From an uncultured Roseibium sp. (GTDB lineage Bacteria; Pseudomonadota; Alphaproteobacteria; Rhizobiales; Stappiaceae): DNA of 64,000 bases. The notes beneath the pieces were generated by a model. The model searched no databases. It saw only the letters and a list, made by a program, of their open reading frames with translations, and was not told where the DNA came from. Position numbers and translations under genes: made by a program. The stretch lies in NCBI RefSeq assembly GCF_947499295.1, contig NZ_CANMNP010000017.1:1-64000 (forward strand), given 5' to 3'. Below, one piece after another: positions 1 through 8,246 of the stretch (positions are counted from its first letter, which is position 1; every line of letters starts with the position of its first letter).

Positions 1-8
1 CACTGAAG

Positions 9-1250
9 ATGTCGTACTTCAGTACCTTGAGAAGCACATCGATAATCCTACCGGCATCAGCCGGTAGTGGTTTAGTCTGCACGATTCTTTTGTTCCCTGA
101 CAGAAGTGCGGGTGCGGAGGAAGTGAGTGCGAAACCTGAAGGAGATATTCGGATAGAGCTGGAGGCAGACAGCTTTGCGATTGGCGAAGAAATCAAAATT
201 CATGTTTACAATGAGCTGGCGCCGATTGGAGCCAGCGTTGCTCTTTGGTTGTTACCGGTCATGCCAGATGACTACAAGGAACGAGGATACACCGTTCCAG
301 GCTGCTATGGCGCGCTAACTCCGGTTACACTGCCAGTTGTTCGCGACAAAGCAAATACATTATATTGGAGTGGTCTCTTCACCTGGTGGGCGCCGTATGA
401 TGTGCCTATCAAATGTAAACATTTTTCGGCCGGTCGCTTCCAAATACATGCGCAGTTCTATCGCGACAACGATGGTCTAGTAGTCGGGCGGCCTACCAAG
501 TCACAAAACAAAAAATTGCAGCAGTCGGCGACATCTCGGCCGTTTGATTTGACGGGCGACATCGACATGAGCCGCCTCAAAGAAGATCTCAACGATAAGG
601 CGGTTCGTTTCATCTGGGAATTGTTCGAGCTCCCAAATTCTGGCGATCTTTTGCAAGTGGCCCTTTCGAACAGCAATGAGTTGAGCAATTTGGGTGGTGG
701 GTACTATTGCCTGACGAAAGAAATCCCTTTGCTTTTTTCTGGTGTCGTCGAGGCTTGCACTGCTGAACCAGTGGTTACACCACTTGGGCTGAGGCTTCCG
801 CATGGCGACTACATAAGTGTTCGTGGAAAGGGTGAGCTTAAGAGTAATGTGGAAGAATTTGAAAGCATCTCTTCGGCAGCAAGCGGAGCAGTAGCAGAGT
901 TGTTATTGGAAGAGTTCGATCTGACCTTAGACAATTTGGATGAGGATCGCGCTCGATGTCATTCACACGGTCGAATTTTCTGCCGAGTGGCAGCCAGCTA
1001 TGCGAGCGACAACTCAGAGCTATTCATAACCAGCAGGAATTGGACGATTTTCCCAGCGAAAGAACTCTGGTTGTTCCATTTTGAGACCCGTGCTTCAAGA
1101 GGATCCGAGGCACCGCACGAAGGCGAGAGTTTTGTCTGTGTCGATAAAAACGGAGAAGTTCTGCGGATAGCAACTGCGCGGCTAGGCTCAAGTTCAGCCG
1201 CCCGATTGCAGGATTCGTTTCACAACAAAACCTTTGATTGCGTTCAATAA
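9..1250 (+). CDS. Hypothetical exported protein
   Basis: I do not recognise this 413-residue protein. The first 35 or so residues look like a signal peptide: a short start, a run of small and hydrophobic residues around 16-28, and an Ala-Gly-Ala stretch where cleavage could occur. The part after it (SFAIGEEIKIHVYNE) reads like a beta-sandwich or Ig-like domain, and several cysteines (near residues 98, 136, 235 and 247) would suit disulphides outside the cytoplasm. Wobble positions look more A+T-rich than in hemA next door, which may mean horizontal acquisition. The frame is open to the left edge of the window (the codons before the ATG are CTG AAG), so the true start could lie upstream. No operon partner is visible. 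The coding call is fairly safe; the function is unknown. Confidence 0.6.
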   Translation: MSYFSTLRSTSIILPASAGSGLVCTILLFPDRSAGAEEVSAKPEGDIRIELEADSFAIGEEIKIHVYNELAPIGASVALWLLPVMPDDYKERGYTVPGCYGALTPVTLPVVRDKANTLYWSGLFTWWAPYDVPIKCKHFSAGRFQIHAQFYRDNDGLVVGRPTKSQNKKLQQSATSRPFDLTGDIDMSRLKEDLNDKAVRFIWELFELPNSGDLLQVALSNSNELSNLGGGYYCLTKEIPLLFSGVVEACTAEPVVTPLGLRLPHGDYISVRGKGELKSNVEEFESISSAASGAVAELLLEEFDLTLDNLDEDRARCHSHGRIFCRVAASYASDNSELFITSRNWTIFPAKELWLFHFETRASRGSEAPHEGESFVCVDKNGEVLRIATARLGSSSAARLQDSFHNKTFDCVQ

Positions 1251-1277
1251 GGAACCGTTGTTTGCAATCAACCATAA

Positions 1278-1309
1278 GAAAACCCGCCCTCCAATGGAGA
1301 GCGGGTCTT
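1278..1309 (-). terminator. Rho-independent terminator of hemA
   Basis: An inverted repeat, ACCCGC at 1282-1287 matched by GCGGGT at 1301-1306, extends inward with one mismatch to about 9 bp around a CCAATGG loop. Read on the minus strand the stem is followed by TTTTCTT, which is the right polarity to end hemA. It lies about 25 bases past the hemA stop codon. Confidence 0.7.
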
Positions 1310-1330
1310 GAAACCTATACTTCGTCTGGC

Positions 1331-2548
1331 TTAGGCGACGGCCCGGGCCAAGGCGCATTGCGACCAGAGATCGTTGATCGAATCGGCCAGATGCTCAATG
1401 TCGGCGGCCGTGTGCAGCGGGGTCGGTGTGAAGCGCAGGCGTTCGGTGCCAACGGGGACAGTCGGATAGTTGATCGGCTGTACATAGATGCCGTAGGTCT
1501 CCAGCAGAATATCGGAGATCCATTTGCACTTCTTGGCGTCTCCCACCATCACCGGAACGATATGGCTGGGGTTTTCCATGTGCGGGATGCCGCGCTTGTC
1601 GAGGGCGGCACGAACCTGCGCAACTCTTTGCTTGTGAGCTGCACGTTCAAGCTGGCTGTCCTTCAGGTGACGGATCGAGGTTGTCGCGCCTGCAGCCAAT
1701 GCAGGCGGAAGTGCCGTCGTAAAAATGAACCCGGATGCGAAGGAGCGAATGAAGTCGACAACTGTCTTGGAACCAGTGATGTAGCCTCCCATCACGCCAA
1801 AGGCCTTGCCGAGGGTGCCTTCGATGATCGTCAGGCGGTCCATCAGCCCTTCGCGCTCGGCGACACCGCCACCGCGCGGCCCATACATGCCGACAGCATG
1901 CACCTCATCGAGATATGTGAGAGCGCCGAACTTGTCGGCGACGTCACAAATCTCCTTGATGGGGGCGATGTCGCCATCCATCGAGTAGACACTTTCAAAC
2001 GCCACCATCTTCGGTGCGTCCGGATCGTCTGCTGCCATCAGGCGCTCAAGATCTTCGTAGTCATTGTGTTTGAAGATCCGCTTTTCGCAGCGTGCGTGCC
2101 GGATGCCTTCGATCATGGAGGCATGGTTCAGCGAGTCGGAATAAACTATCATGCCCGGAACTTGCGACGCCAGGGTGCCGAGTGCGGCCCAGTTGGAAAC
2201 ATATCCGGAGGTAAAGATCAGGGCGCCTTCCTTGCCATGAAGGTCAGCCAGTTCGTTTTCCAAGAGCACATGATAGTGGTTGGTGCCCGAAATGTTCCGG
2301 GTGCCACCGGCACCTGCGCCGCATTTGGAGATCACCTCCTGCATGGCACCGACAACCTTGTCGTGCTGGCCCATGCCGAGATAGTCGTTGGAGCACCAGA
2401 CGGTCACGTCCTGTACCGAGCCGTCCTCACGGTAACGTTTCGCGCGTGGGAAATTGCCTGCCATGCGTTCCAGATCTGCAAACACTCGGTAATTACCGTT
2501 GTCATGCAGCTTGCCCAGGCGTTCCTCGAGATACGCGTTTACGTCCAT
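1331..2548 (-). CDS. hemA: 5-aminolevulinate synthase
   Basis: This cytoplasmic PLP enzyme condenses glycine with succinyl-CoA to give 5-aminolevulinate, the first step of the C4 route to haem, cobalamin and, where present, bacteriochlorophyll. The 405-residue length is normal for alphaproteobacterial ALAS. The N-terminus [11 protein letters not shown] is typical; the substrate-binding stretch [10 protein letters not shown] sits at 51-60, the PLP aspartate region YLDEVHAVG at 212-220, and the Schiff-base lysine is K248 in GTLGKAFG. The ATG is preceded by a purine-rich GAAGG ribosome site. The gene is transcribed alone, ends at a hairpin terminator, and has two FNR-like boxes upstream, matching the oxygen control known for hemA in relatives such as Rhodobacter. 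Identification is very secure. Confidence 0.97.
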   Translation of the reverse strand: MDVNAYLEERLGKLHDNGNYRVFADLERMAGNFPRAKRYREDGSVQDVTVWCSNDYLGMGQHDKVVGAMQEVISKCGAGAGGTRNISGTNHYHVLLENELADLHGKEGALIFTSGYVSNWAALGTLASQVPGMIVYSDSLNHASMIEGIRHARCEKRIFKHNDYEDLERLMAADDPDAPKMVAFESVYSMDGDIAPIKEICDVADKFGALTYLDEVHAVGMYGPRGGGVAEREGLMDRLTIIEGTLGKAFGVMGGYITGSKTVVDFIRSFASGFIFTTALPPALAAGATTSIRHLKDSQLERAAHKQRVAQVRAALDKRGIPHMENPSHIVPVMVGDAKKCKWISDILLETYGIYVQPINYPTVPVGTERLRFTPTPLHTAADIEHLADSINDLWSQCALARAVA

Positions 2549-2630
2549 CCTTCGGCCCTCTCTTCACTGGAAATTCTCCAGCGCCTCTTTTTTCTTCCGC
2601 CCCGATAATGCGTCCATGGGCGGGTCAGTT

Positions 2631-2644
2631 TTGACCAAGATCAT
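2631..2644 (-). promoter_or_regulatory. FNR-like box, hemA-proximal
   Basis: TTGACCAAGATCAT matches the FNR/FnrL consensus TTGAT-N4-ATCAA at 8 of 10 informative positions. It is centred about 90 bases upstream of the hemA start codon and is the weaker of two sites. Confidence 0.5.
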
Positions 2645-2710
2645 CCCTGTAGATCTCAGACTACCAAGTAACGTCTATCTATTCAAAACCGCATTACCAG
2701 ACAATTAGCC

Positions 2711-2724
2711 TTGATCAAGGTCAA
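2711..2724 (-). promoter_or_regulatory. FNR/FnrL box upstream of hemA
   Basis: TTGATCAAGGTCAA matches the FNR consensus TTGAT-N4-ATCAA at 9 of 10 positions. It lies about 170 bases upstream of hemA. hemA is a known FnrL target in Rhodobacter, so anaerobic or microaerobic activation here is a reasonable inference; a transcription start was not assigned. Confidence 0.7.
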
Positions 2725-2863
2725 ATCACAGACATGCGTCTATCCGTCCTAGCCAAAAAACTAACGCATGTCCGCCAGATTTATGTGAGACACCGGTCAC
2801 AGGCAAGATCTTCGTTGCGCGGTAAACTGGGAAATTCCAACAAGCTGCTTGCTTTCACAGAAT

Positions 2864-2887
2864 AAACATGAATACTGATTCATGTTT
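2864..2887. promoter_or_regulatory. Perfect palindrome, probable TetR operator
   Basis: AAACATGAAT (2864-2873) and ATTCATGTTT (2878-2887) form a perfect 10-bp inverted repeat with a 4-base spacer, ending 23 bases before the GTG start of the TetR gene. Size, symmetry and place fit an autoregulatory TetR-family operator covering the acyl-CoA operon promoter. Confidence 0.65.
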
Positions 2888-2910
2888 CATGCTTTTGGGA
2901 GGAAAACCTG

Positions 2911-3537
2911 GTGCGAAAATCGGCCGGAGTTGCGGAAGTGCCGCAAAAGGTGCAGGGAAATCTGCCCAAGACCGCCCGTGGTGAAGCGACGCGAAGAGCG
3001 ATTCTGGCAGCTGCAGAGCGTGTGATCGGTTCCAAAGGCTACAACGACGCGTCCATTGGGCACATTACCAGTGAGGCAGGGGTCGCCCAGGGAACATTCT
3101 ACATCTATTTTACCACGAAAGAGCAGGTCTTTTCCGAGCTTGTGCTTGAGATGGGGCGGCTGGTGCGGCACGAGATCGCCGAGGCGACCCAGGGATATGA
3201 GAACCGTCTCGATGCAGAGCGGGCAGGTCTGAAGGCCTTTCTGGAATTCGTCCAGGCTCATCCGGATCTCTATCGGATTGTTCAAGAGGCACTGTTCGTC
3301 GATCCGGATGCCTATCAGGAGTATTACGAGACATTTGCCGCCGGTTACAAATCCGGCTTGGTTGCTGCGGAGGCGGCCGGGCAAATATCTGAGGGCGACG
3401 CGGATACCCGCGCCTGGGCTTTGATGGGCATTGCAAAGTCGCTGGGCGAGCAGCTTGTTGTGTTCAAGTCAGACAAGCCGATTCCTGACATCGTAGAGAC
3501 TGCATATAGTTTGATTGAACGCGGTATCAGGCCGTGA
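2911..3537 (+). CDS. TetR/AcrR family transcriptional regulator
   Basis: A 208-residue repressor-type regulator. The N-terminal helix-turn-helix runs from about residue 24 to 70 and carries the family pattern RRAILAAAERVIGSKGY, then AGVAQGTFYIYFTTKEQVF. The remaining all-helical part is the ligand-binding and dimer domain. The start is GTG with GGAGG ten bases upstream. It is the first gene of an operon with a crotonase, an acyl-CoA synthetase and two hotdog-fold proteins, and its stop overlaps the next start (GTGA), so it is probably co-transcribed and autoregulated through the palindrome at 2864-2887. By analogy with other TetR regulators of such operons the inducer may be an acyl-CoA or related carboxylate; that is inference. 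Confidence 0.9.
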   Translation: MRKSAGVAEVPQKVQGNLPKTARGEATRRAILAAAERVIGSKGYNDASIGHITSEAGVAQGTFYIYFTTKEQVFSELVLEMGRLVRHEIAEATQGYENRLDAERAGLKAFLEFVQAHPDLYRIVQEALFVDPDAYQEYYETFAAGYKSGLVAAEAAGQISEGDADTRAWALMGIAKSLGEQLVVFKSDKPIPDIVETAYSLIERGIRP

Positions 3538-4322
3538 CACCGACGGTGCACAGGTTTGCCGCGATCGAAAACCGGGACGGTGTTGTCTGGATCTGGCTCA
3601 ATCGGCCCGATCGTCATAATTCGCTTGTCCCAAATCTCATCTCGGACCTGAAAAGCGCGCTTGCGGACGCGGCTCAACAAAAGCCGCGAGCGCTTGTGGT
3701 CACTGCAAAGGGCAGCAGTTTTTCAACGGGTGGCGATATCGCCGGATTTCTGGATCACCGAGCCTCCCTGCAAGACCTCAAGGACTATGCACAAGAGCTG
3801 GTCAGCGGCTTGCACGGTATCATTCTGGATCTGATCGACTTTCCGGCACCGGTTTTGGCTGCGCTCAACGGTCCTGTCACCGGCGGATCGGTTGGTTTGA
3901 TGCTGGCGGCGGACCTTGTTGCGATGGCCGAACACGCTTTTTTGCAACCTTACTATTCCAAGGTTGGCTTCGGACCGGATGGCGGCTGGACCGCGCTCCT
4001 GCCGGACCGCATTGGAACCGGCAGAGCGCTTGAGATCCAGTATCGCAATGAACGGATTAGCGCAGCCGAAGCGCTCAGGATGGGTCTTGTGTCCGCTGTG
4101 TGTCCGCTTTCAGAGTTGGAAGCGCAGATCAGCAAATGGGTGAATGATCTCAGCGAAGGATCATCCCGAACGCATCTTGCGACGCGTCGGGGTGTCTGGG
4201 ATGAAGCGCGGCGCGAAACGGTCCGTCAACGCCTTGACCAGGAAAAAGACCGCTTCCTTGAGTTGGTCGCCCTTCCCGAGACGGTTGACGGCATGCTGGA
4301 CTTCACACGCAAACGGGCATGA
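3534..4322 (+). CDS. Crotonase-fold enoyl-CoA hydratase/isomerase, PaaG-like
   Basis: A 262-residue cytoplasmic crotonase-fold protein starting at a GTG that overlaps the regulator's stop. The oxyanion-hole segment is visible as SFSTGGDIAGF near 61-71, and the second glycine-rich segment as LNGPVTGGSVGLMLAADL near 105-122. The two glutamates of classical enoyl-CoA hydratases are absent from their usual places; instead the protein has the GFGPDGGW pattern, resembling the GLxPDxGG catalytic aspartate of PaaG-type epoxide or enoyl isomerases. Isomerase chemistry is therefore at least as likely as hydration. It belongs with the acyl-CoA synthetase and MaoC-like proteins downstream, implying activation and processing of a carboxylic acid as its CoA thioester. 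The substrate is unknown. Confidence 0.85.
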   Translation: MTPTVHRFAAIENRDGVVWIWLNRPDRHNSLVPNLISDLKSALADAAQQKPRALVVTAKGSSFSTGGDIAGFLDHRASLQDLKDYAQELVSGLHGIILDLIDFPAPVLAALNGPVTGGSVGLMLAADLVAMAEHAFLQPYYSKVGFGPDGGWTALLPDRIGTGRALEIQYRNERISAAEALRMGLVSAVCPLSELEAQISKWVNDLSEGSSRTHLATRRGVWDEARRETVRQRLDQEKDRFLELVALPETVDGMLDFTRKRA

Positions 4323-4365
4323 AAATTTTGAAAATTCTTCGAAGCACCAGGTGTTGGGAGGACAC

Positions 4366-5907
4366 ATGGAGTTTTTAACCGATATGGCGGCAAAGCGGGC
4401 AGAGTTGACGCCCGACCATGTTGCCTTCATCGATCATGAGAGCGGGCTTAGCTACACTTTCTGTGAAGTGAACAGCCGGGCAACCCGATTGGGAAACCTG
4501 CTTTTGGAGCGTGGTCTGTCCAAAGGTGACCGCGTGGCTGTGCTGTGCCTCAACCACCCGGATTTCTTCATATTACTTTTTGCTGCCCAGAAGACCGGAA
4601 TTGTGTTGGTGCCGCTGAATTGGCGCCAGCCGGTTGCAGAATTGCGACCGGTTCTAGCGGCGTCCCAGGCGAAGATTTTGTTTCACGACCGTTCCTGCGC
4701 AGATCCTGCAATCGAGCTGGCCAAAGGCGCCGGCCTTCCTGTTCTCATGCTGGGTGCTGCGGATGGGGGTTCGAGCGAGCTCGACCAGGTGCTGAACGCA
4801 ATAAGCCCGGCAGCAATCGGGTGTGGCCGGATGAAAGCCAGCGCACCGTGGTATCTGCTTTTTACCTCGGGAACGACAGGTCTGCCCAAGGCGGTTATTC
4901 AAACCGCGGGCATGGCCTACGCCAACATGATCAACTATGCGCAGGCAACGGGCCTCAGTGTTGGAGAAAAAGGCGTCAATTTTTTGCCGCTGTTTCATAC
5001 GGCCGGCATCAACCTGCCAACTTTGCCGATCTACCTGAATGGCGGGTCGTCGACGGTCCTTCGAAAATTCGATCCTGATACCGTGCTCGGCTTGATTGAT
5101 GCAGGCGCAGTGACCAGTTTCTTCGGCGTTCCAGCAATTTATCAGGCCCTGGCCCTGTCGTCGGTGATTGGGCGAACCGACTTTTCCGGTGTGCGCTCCC
5201 TGGGCTGTGGCGGCGCGCCAGTTCCCAAGCACCTCCTGACCGATTTTCAAAAGCGCGGCGTAACCATCTGCAATGGCATGGGGATGACCGAAACCGGACC
5301 GACAGTTTTTCTCATGGACCGGAGCCATGCTTCAAAGAAAATCGGTTCGGTCGGCAAACCGCAGATCCTGACCGACGTGCGGCTTGTGGACGGCGAGGGC
5401 GGTGTTCTTGAAGGGCCTGGAGAAGGGGAAATCCAGTTCAGGGGCCCGAATATCACTCCCGGCTATATGGACAACCCCGATGCCACGGCCGGTGCCTTTA
5501 CAGTCGACGGGTGGCTGAAGTCAGGTGATGTGGGTCGACGGGACGAGGACGGCTATTACTTCATCGTCGACCGGATCAAGGACATGTACATTTCCGGCGG
5601 AGAAAATGTTTATCCGGCCGAGGTGGAAAAAGTACTGGTCGGTCATCCCGACATTCTTGAGGCCGTCGTTGTCGGTCTCCCGGACGAGACGTGGGGTGAA
5701 GTGGGGGCGGCCTTCGTGATCGCGCGGCCGAACCGGAAAATCGAAACTGCATCACTCCCCGCTTGGTGCCGGGAGTATTTGGCTCCCTACAAGATTCCGA
5801 AATCATTTGCAGTCGTTGATGATCTTCCCAGAACAGCTGCTGGAAAGGTGCGAAAGAACCTCCTCAAAGACCAATTTGCGACAAGAAAGACACCGGAGGA
5901 CGCTTAG
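4366..5907 (+). CDS. Acyl-CoA synthetase, AMP-binding (ANL superfamily)
   Basis: This enzyme activates a carboxylic acid with ATP and CoA through an acyl-adenylate. The start chosen is the ATG at 4366, directly after GGGAGGACAC; the frame is open further upstream but that part overlaps the crotonase gene. From this start the protein has 513 residues, normal for the family. Core motifs are present in order: LLFTSGTTGLPKAV (AMP-binding P-loop), GMGMTETGP, then SGDVGRRDEDGYYFIVDRIKD with ISGGENVYP, and a C-terminal PRTAAGKVRKN that includes the adenylation lysine. It is the central enzyme of the TetR-controlled operon. Whether the substrate is a medium-chain, branched or cyclic acid cannot be told from sequence. 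Confidence 0.92.
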   Translation: MEFLTDMAAKRAELTPDHVAFIDHESGLSYTFCEVNSRATRLGNLLLERGLSKGDRVAVLCLNHPDFFILLFAAQKTGIVLVPLNWRQPVAELRPVLAASQAKILFHDRSCADPAIELAKGAGLPVLMLGAADGGSSELDQVLNAISPAAIGCGRMKASAPWYLLFTSGTTGLPKAVIQTAGMAYANMINYAQATGLSVGEKGVNFLPLFHTAGINLPTLPIYLNGGSSTVLRKFDPDTVLGLIDAGAVTSFFGVPAIYQALALSSVIGRTDFSGVRSLGCGGAPVPKHLLTDFQKRGVTICNGMGMTETGPTVFLMDRSHASKKIGSVGKPQILTDVRLVDGEGGVLEGPGEGEIQFRGPNITPGYMDNPDATAGAFTVDGWLKSGDVGRRDEDGYYFIVDRIKDMYISGGENVYPAEVEKVLVGHPDILEAVVVGLPDETWGEVGAAFVIARPNRKIETASLPAWCREYLAPYKIPKSFAVVDDLPRTAAGKVRKNLLKDQFATRKTPEDA

Positions 5908-5912
5908 AACCG

Positions 5913-6302
5913 ATGGACCGCGCAACCGAAGCAGCCATCAAGGCAACATTTAAGTGGGTACCCCGGCAGGCCGACTTTGACGCATTTGCAAAGCTTTCAG
6001 GTGACGACAATCCCATACATGTCGATCCGGAGTTCTCCGCTCGAACCCGGTTCGGCCGGACCGTGTCCCATGGAATGTTGCTCTATTCGCGCGTCTTTGC
6101 GCATCTCCAGGCACTCTATCCGGGGCGGGACCATCAGATGCAAACGCTGATGTTTCCCAATCCGTCCTATGCCGATGAAGAACTGGCCTTTGTCTTCAGT
6201 GAAAACCCGGAGGGCAACGGGGAGGTGCTGATTGAAGTGAGGCGAAGCACAGATGGCGCGGTTACACTTTCAGGTTCCTGCCAGCTGGGAGACCCGTCAT
6301 GA
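5913..6302 (+). CDS. MaoC-like (R)-enoyl-CoA hydratase
   Basis: A single-hotdog MaoC-domain protein of 129 residues. The hydratase-2 motif is intact: LSGDDNPIHVDPEFSARTRFG, followed by SHGMLL, giving the catalytic Asp/His pair seen in PhaJ-type (R)-specific enoyl-CoA hydratases. It starts five bases after the acyl-CoA synthetase stop and overlaps the next gene by four bases, so it is translationally linked to both. It probably hydrates an enoyl-CoA made by the pathway, perhaps together with the next hotdog protein. Confidence 0.88.
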   Translation: MDRATEAAIKATFKWVPRQADFDAFAKLSGDDNPIHVDPEFSARTRFGRTVSHGMLLYSRVFAHLQALYPGRDHQMQTLMFPNPSYADEELAFVFSENPEGNGEVLIEVRRSTDGAVTLSGSCQLGDPS

Positions 6303-6670
6303 CTTTTCAACAAGGACAAAGGGCTGAATTGACGCGGACTTATTCGCAGCAGGATATGCTCGAGTTCGCCGCGCTTTCAGGGGACGCGGCCAATGTGCCC
6401 AACTCGGTTCCAGGCCCGTTGATCGGAGGGCTTTTTTCCTATTTGCTCGGGGTCGAATTGCCGGGGCGCGGCACAAATTATCTCAAGCAAAGTCTGGAAT
6501 TTCTCTCGCCTGCCCCGGTCGGTGAAGCGCTGACGGCATCTGTCACGATCACGAAGCTGCGCCCCGAAAAGCATTTGGTCGATCTGGAAACCGTCTGCGT
6601 CAGTTCCAGCGGTACACGTATTTGCCAGGGCCGCGCACTTGTCTATGTCGAGGATGTCGGCAAATCCTGA
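6299..6670 (+). CDS. Degenerate MaoC-like hotdog protein
   Basis: A 123-residue hotdog-fold protein starting in an ATGA overlap with the preceding MaoC gene. It keeps the family outline (FAALSGD near 21-27, GPLIGGLFSYLLG, then a long beta-rich C-terminus with KLRPEKHLVDLETVC), but the NPIHxD catalytic motif is replaced by AANVPNSV and the SHGM histidine is gone. It is therefore probably not a hydratase alone. It could be a structural partner of the intact MaoC protein, as in heteromeric hotdog hydratases, or a thioesterase-like protein. This is the last gene of the TetR operon; the ArsR gene starts 83 bases later. Confidence 0.7.
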   Translation: MTFQQGQRAELTRTYSQQDMLEFAALSGDAANVPNSVPGPLIGGLFSYLLGVELPGRGTNYLKQSLEFLSPAPVGEALTASVTITKLRPEKHLVDLETVCVSSSGTRICQGRALVYVEDVGKS

Positions 6671-6753
6671 GACCAAGAGTTCAATGGACCAACTGGCTCT
6701 GAATGATCTACTTCAGGGTTGACGGGAATTGCTATAGGGAGTAATTCAACCAT

Positions 6754-7101
6754 ATGGTTGAACAACGGCTTGACGACCAGAAACTCACTGTCATTTTGAA
6801 GGCGGTGAGCGATCCAAAGCGCCGGGAGCTGCTCACGCTGCTTGTGCAGCATGGGCCGACACGGGTCACGGATCTCGCCAAGCATTTCGATGTCAGCCTG
6901 AACGCTGTGTCGAAACACATAAAGATCCTGGAAGCAGCCGGGCTCGTAGGCCGACGAACCGAATGGCGCGAGCACCTGATTGAACCGGTCATGGAACCGG
7001 TCAGCGAAATCGATCACTGGTTTCAGGAATTGAGGTCCATCTGGACCCAACGTCTCGACGCATTGGACCAGGCCCTTTCCGGGGAGACGGATGATGAGTG
7101 A
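6754..7101 (+). CDS. ArsR family helix-turn-helix regulator
   Basis: A 115-residue winged-helix regulator. The DNA-binding region is clear: LKAVSDPKRRELLTLLVQHGPTRVTDLAKHF, then VSLNAVSKHIKILEAAGLVGRR at about 48-69. No metal-binding CVC motif is present, so metal sensing is unlikely. Its end overlaps the following SRPBCC gene by 11 bases. ArsR/SRPBCC (AHSA1-like) pairs are a common two-gene unit in which the pair is co-transcribed; ligand and targets are usually unknown, as here. Confidence 0.9.
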   Translation: MVEQRLDDQKLTVILKAVSDPKRRELLTLLVQHGPTRVTDLAKHFDVSLNAVSKHIKILEAAGLVGRRTEWREHLIEPVMEPVSEIDHWFQELRSIWTQRLDALDQALSGETDDE

Positions 7102-7531
7102 ATTGACAGTTGTTGTATCCCGCAGGTTTTCAGCTCCGGCTGCCCGGGTTTTCGAGGCGTGGCTGGATCCGGACATGCTTGCGAAGTTCATGATCCCCGG
7201 AACGAACATGAGTGTGCCAAAGGCAACGGCCGACCCTCGGGTTGGCGGTGAATTCGAGATCATCATGCAGGCAGATGACCAGGAGATCCCGCATCGGGGG
7301 ATCTACAAGGAAATCAGCCGTCATAGCCGTCTTGTGTTTACTTGGGACAGTCCCTTTTCAATTGCCGGCAGCACGGTGACGCTCGACTTCCAGGAAGTCG
7401 CAGACGGAACGGAGCTAACGCTTACGCACGTGAAATTTCCGTCTGAGGAAAGCCGTGACAATCATCATGCGGGTTGGGGTAAAATACTGGAAACACTGGA
7501 TCTCAGTCTTTCAGGAGCCGGTGCCGGATAG
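7091..7531 (+). CDS. SRPBCC (AHSA1-like) domain protein
   Basis: A 146-residue START/Bet v 1-fold protein of the activator-of-Hsp90-ATPase-like group. Hallmarks are the N-terminal RFSAPAARVFEAWLDPDMLAKF, the central DPRVGGEFEI, and the C-terminal ESRDNHHAGWGKILETLD that forms the long alpha-helix over the ligand cavity. The start could be either of two adjacent ATG codons (7091 or 7094). It overlaps the ArsR gene, indicating coupled expression. It may bind a small hydrophobic ligand; no enzymatic role can be assigned. Confidence 0.88.
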   Translation: MMSELTVVVSRRFSAPAARVFEAWLDPDMLAKFMIPGTNMSVPKATADPRVGGEFEIIMQADDQEIPHRGIYKEISRHSRLVFTWDSPFSIAGSTVTLDFQEVADGTELTLTHVKFPSEESRDNHHAGWGKILETLDLSLSGAGAG

Positions 7532-7557
7532 GCGGGAGCGGTCGGGGTATTCGGAAA

Positions 7558-7947
7558 TCAATCCCCTTCCACCAGGCGAACTTTGGCCGGCCAGAACGCA
7601 TAATGTGACTTCAACTGGCTGGCCATGTCTATCGGCGACTTATAGACCCAGCCGATTTCCTCGCCGTTGAGTGCAGCATAACTCGCGTCACCTTTGATCG
7701 GGCAATGCGTGGATTTCTCAACTGGATCGAATTCAGATTTTAGATCGGCCTCAGGTACATAAACCACGGGGTCGTAGAAGGCCTTGCCAATTTCCAGGAC
7801 GCGCAGAGCGGCAGAGGTATCGGCAAGCAGAGTATCGTCCTTGTAAATGCGGATACGGCGGGGCACGGCCTTGATCACCATCAGGTGCTCAGGATTGCTC
7901 GGGTTGCGAGCTGCATTGGCGAATGCCGCGGATTGATGTGCAGTCAT
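7558..7947 (-). CDS. DUF427 domain protein
   Basis: A 129-residue protein covered almost entirely by a DUF427 beta-rich domain, with the typical patterns RRIRIYKDDTLLADTSAA, YDPVVYVPEADL and THCPIKGDASY. The family is widespread and small, with no settled biochemical role. It is encoded alone, convergent with the SRPBCC gene (26-base gap), and has no obvious partners. Confidence 0.85.
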   Translation of the reverse strand: MTAHQSAAFANAARNPSNPEHLMVIKAVPRRIRIYKDDTLLADTSAALRVLEIGKAFYDPVVYVPEADLKSEFDPVEKSTHCPIKGDASYAALNGEEIGWVYKSPIDMASQLKSHYAFWPAKVRLVEGD

Positions 7948-8246
7948 CTGGATCTCCTTGTTTCCTGAGAACTAGGTGAGTATCGGCACACAAGAGCGCA
8001 AAAACAATTTTCTGACATTGCCGTGAACACCCCTTTTGCAGACTGCCGGGGCCAGCGTGTAAAACCTCGGTTGGACACCCGAAATTCTCTGAGCGGAAAA
8101 GGCATCTTTTGGCCGGTATTCGAAACGCCTATAGTGTCCGTTCAGATATGTCATCGCGGGGTTGTCCAATCTGTAACCACTTCTGTGCAACGAGGATTAT
8201 CAACCGGCGCAAAATGCGACCGGCTTCCGCTTAGAAAGGGTTGGAA
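7948..8246. other. Intergenic region without recognisable gene
   Basis: About 300 bases between the divergent DUF427 and CofD-like genes. Short open frames cross it, but none has a ribosome site or protein-like composition. It presumably holds both promoters; I see no strong palindrome or hairpin. Confidence 0.5.

Larger units (their letters stand above)
2549..2910. other. hemA / tetR divergent intergenic region
   Basis: This 362-base stretch holds no convincing gene. It contains the promoters of hemA (leftward) and the acyl-CoA operon (rightward), two FNR-like boxes nearer hemA and a perfect TetR-type palindrome nearer the TetR gene. It is clearly more A+T-rich than the flanking genes. Confidence 0.75.

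Noticed and set aside
1238..2608. Long plus-strand open frame of 456 codons
   Set aside because: It is antisense to hemA, which is certain; the peptide has no recognisable motifs and reflects G+C-rich codon structure.
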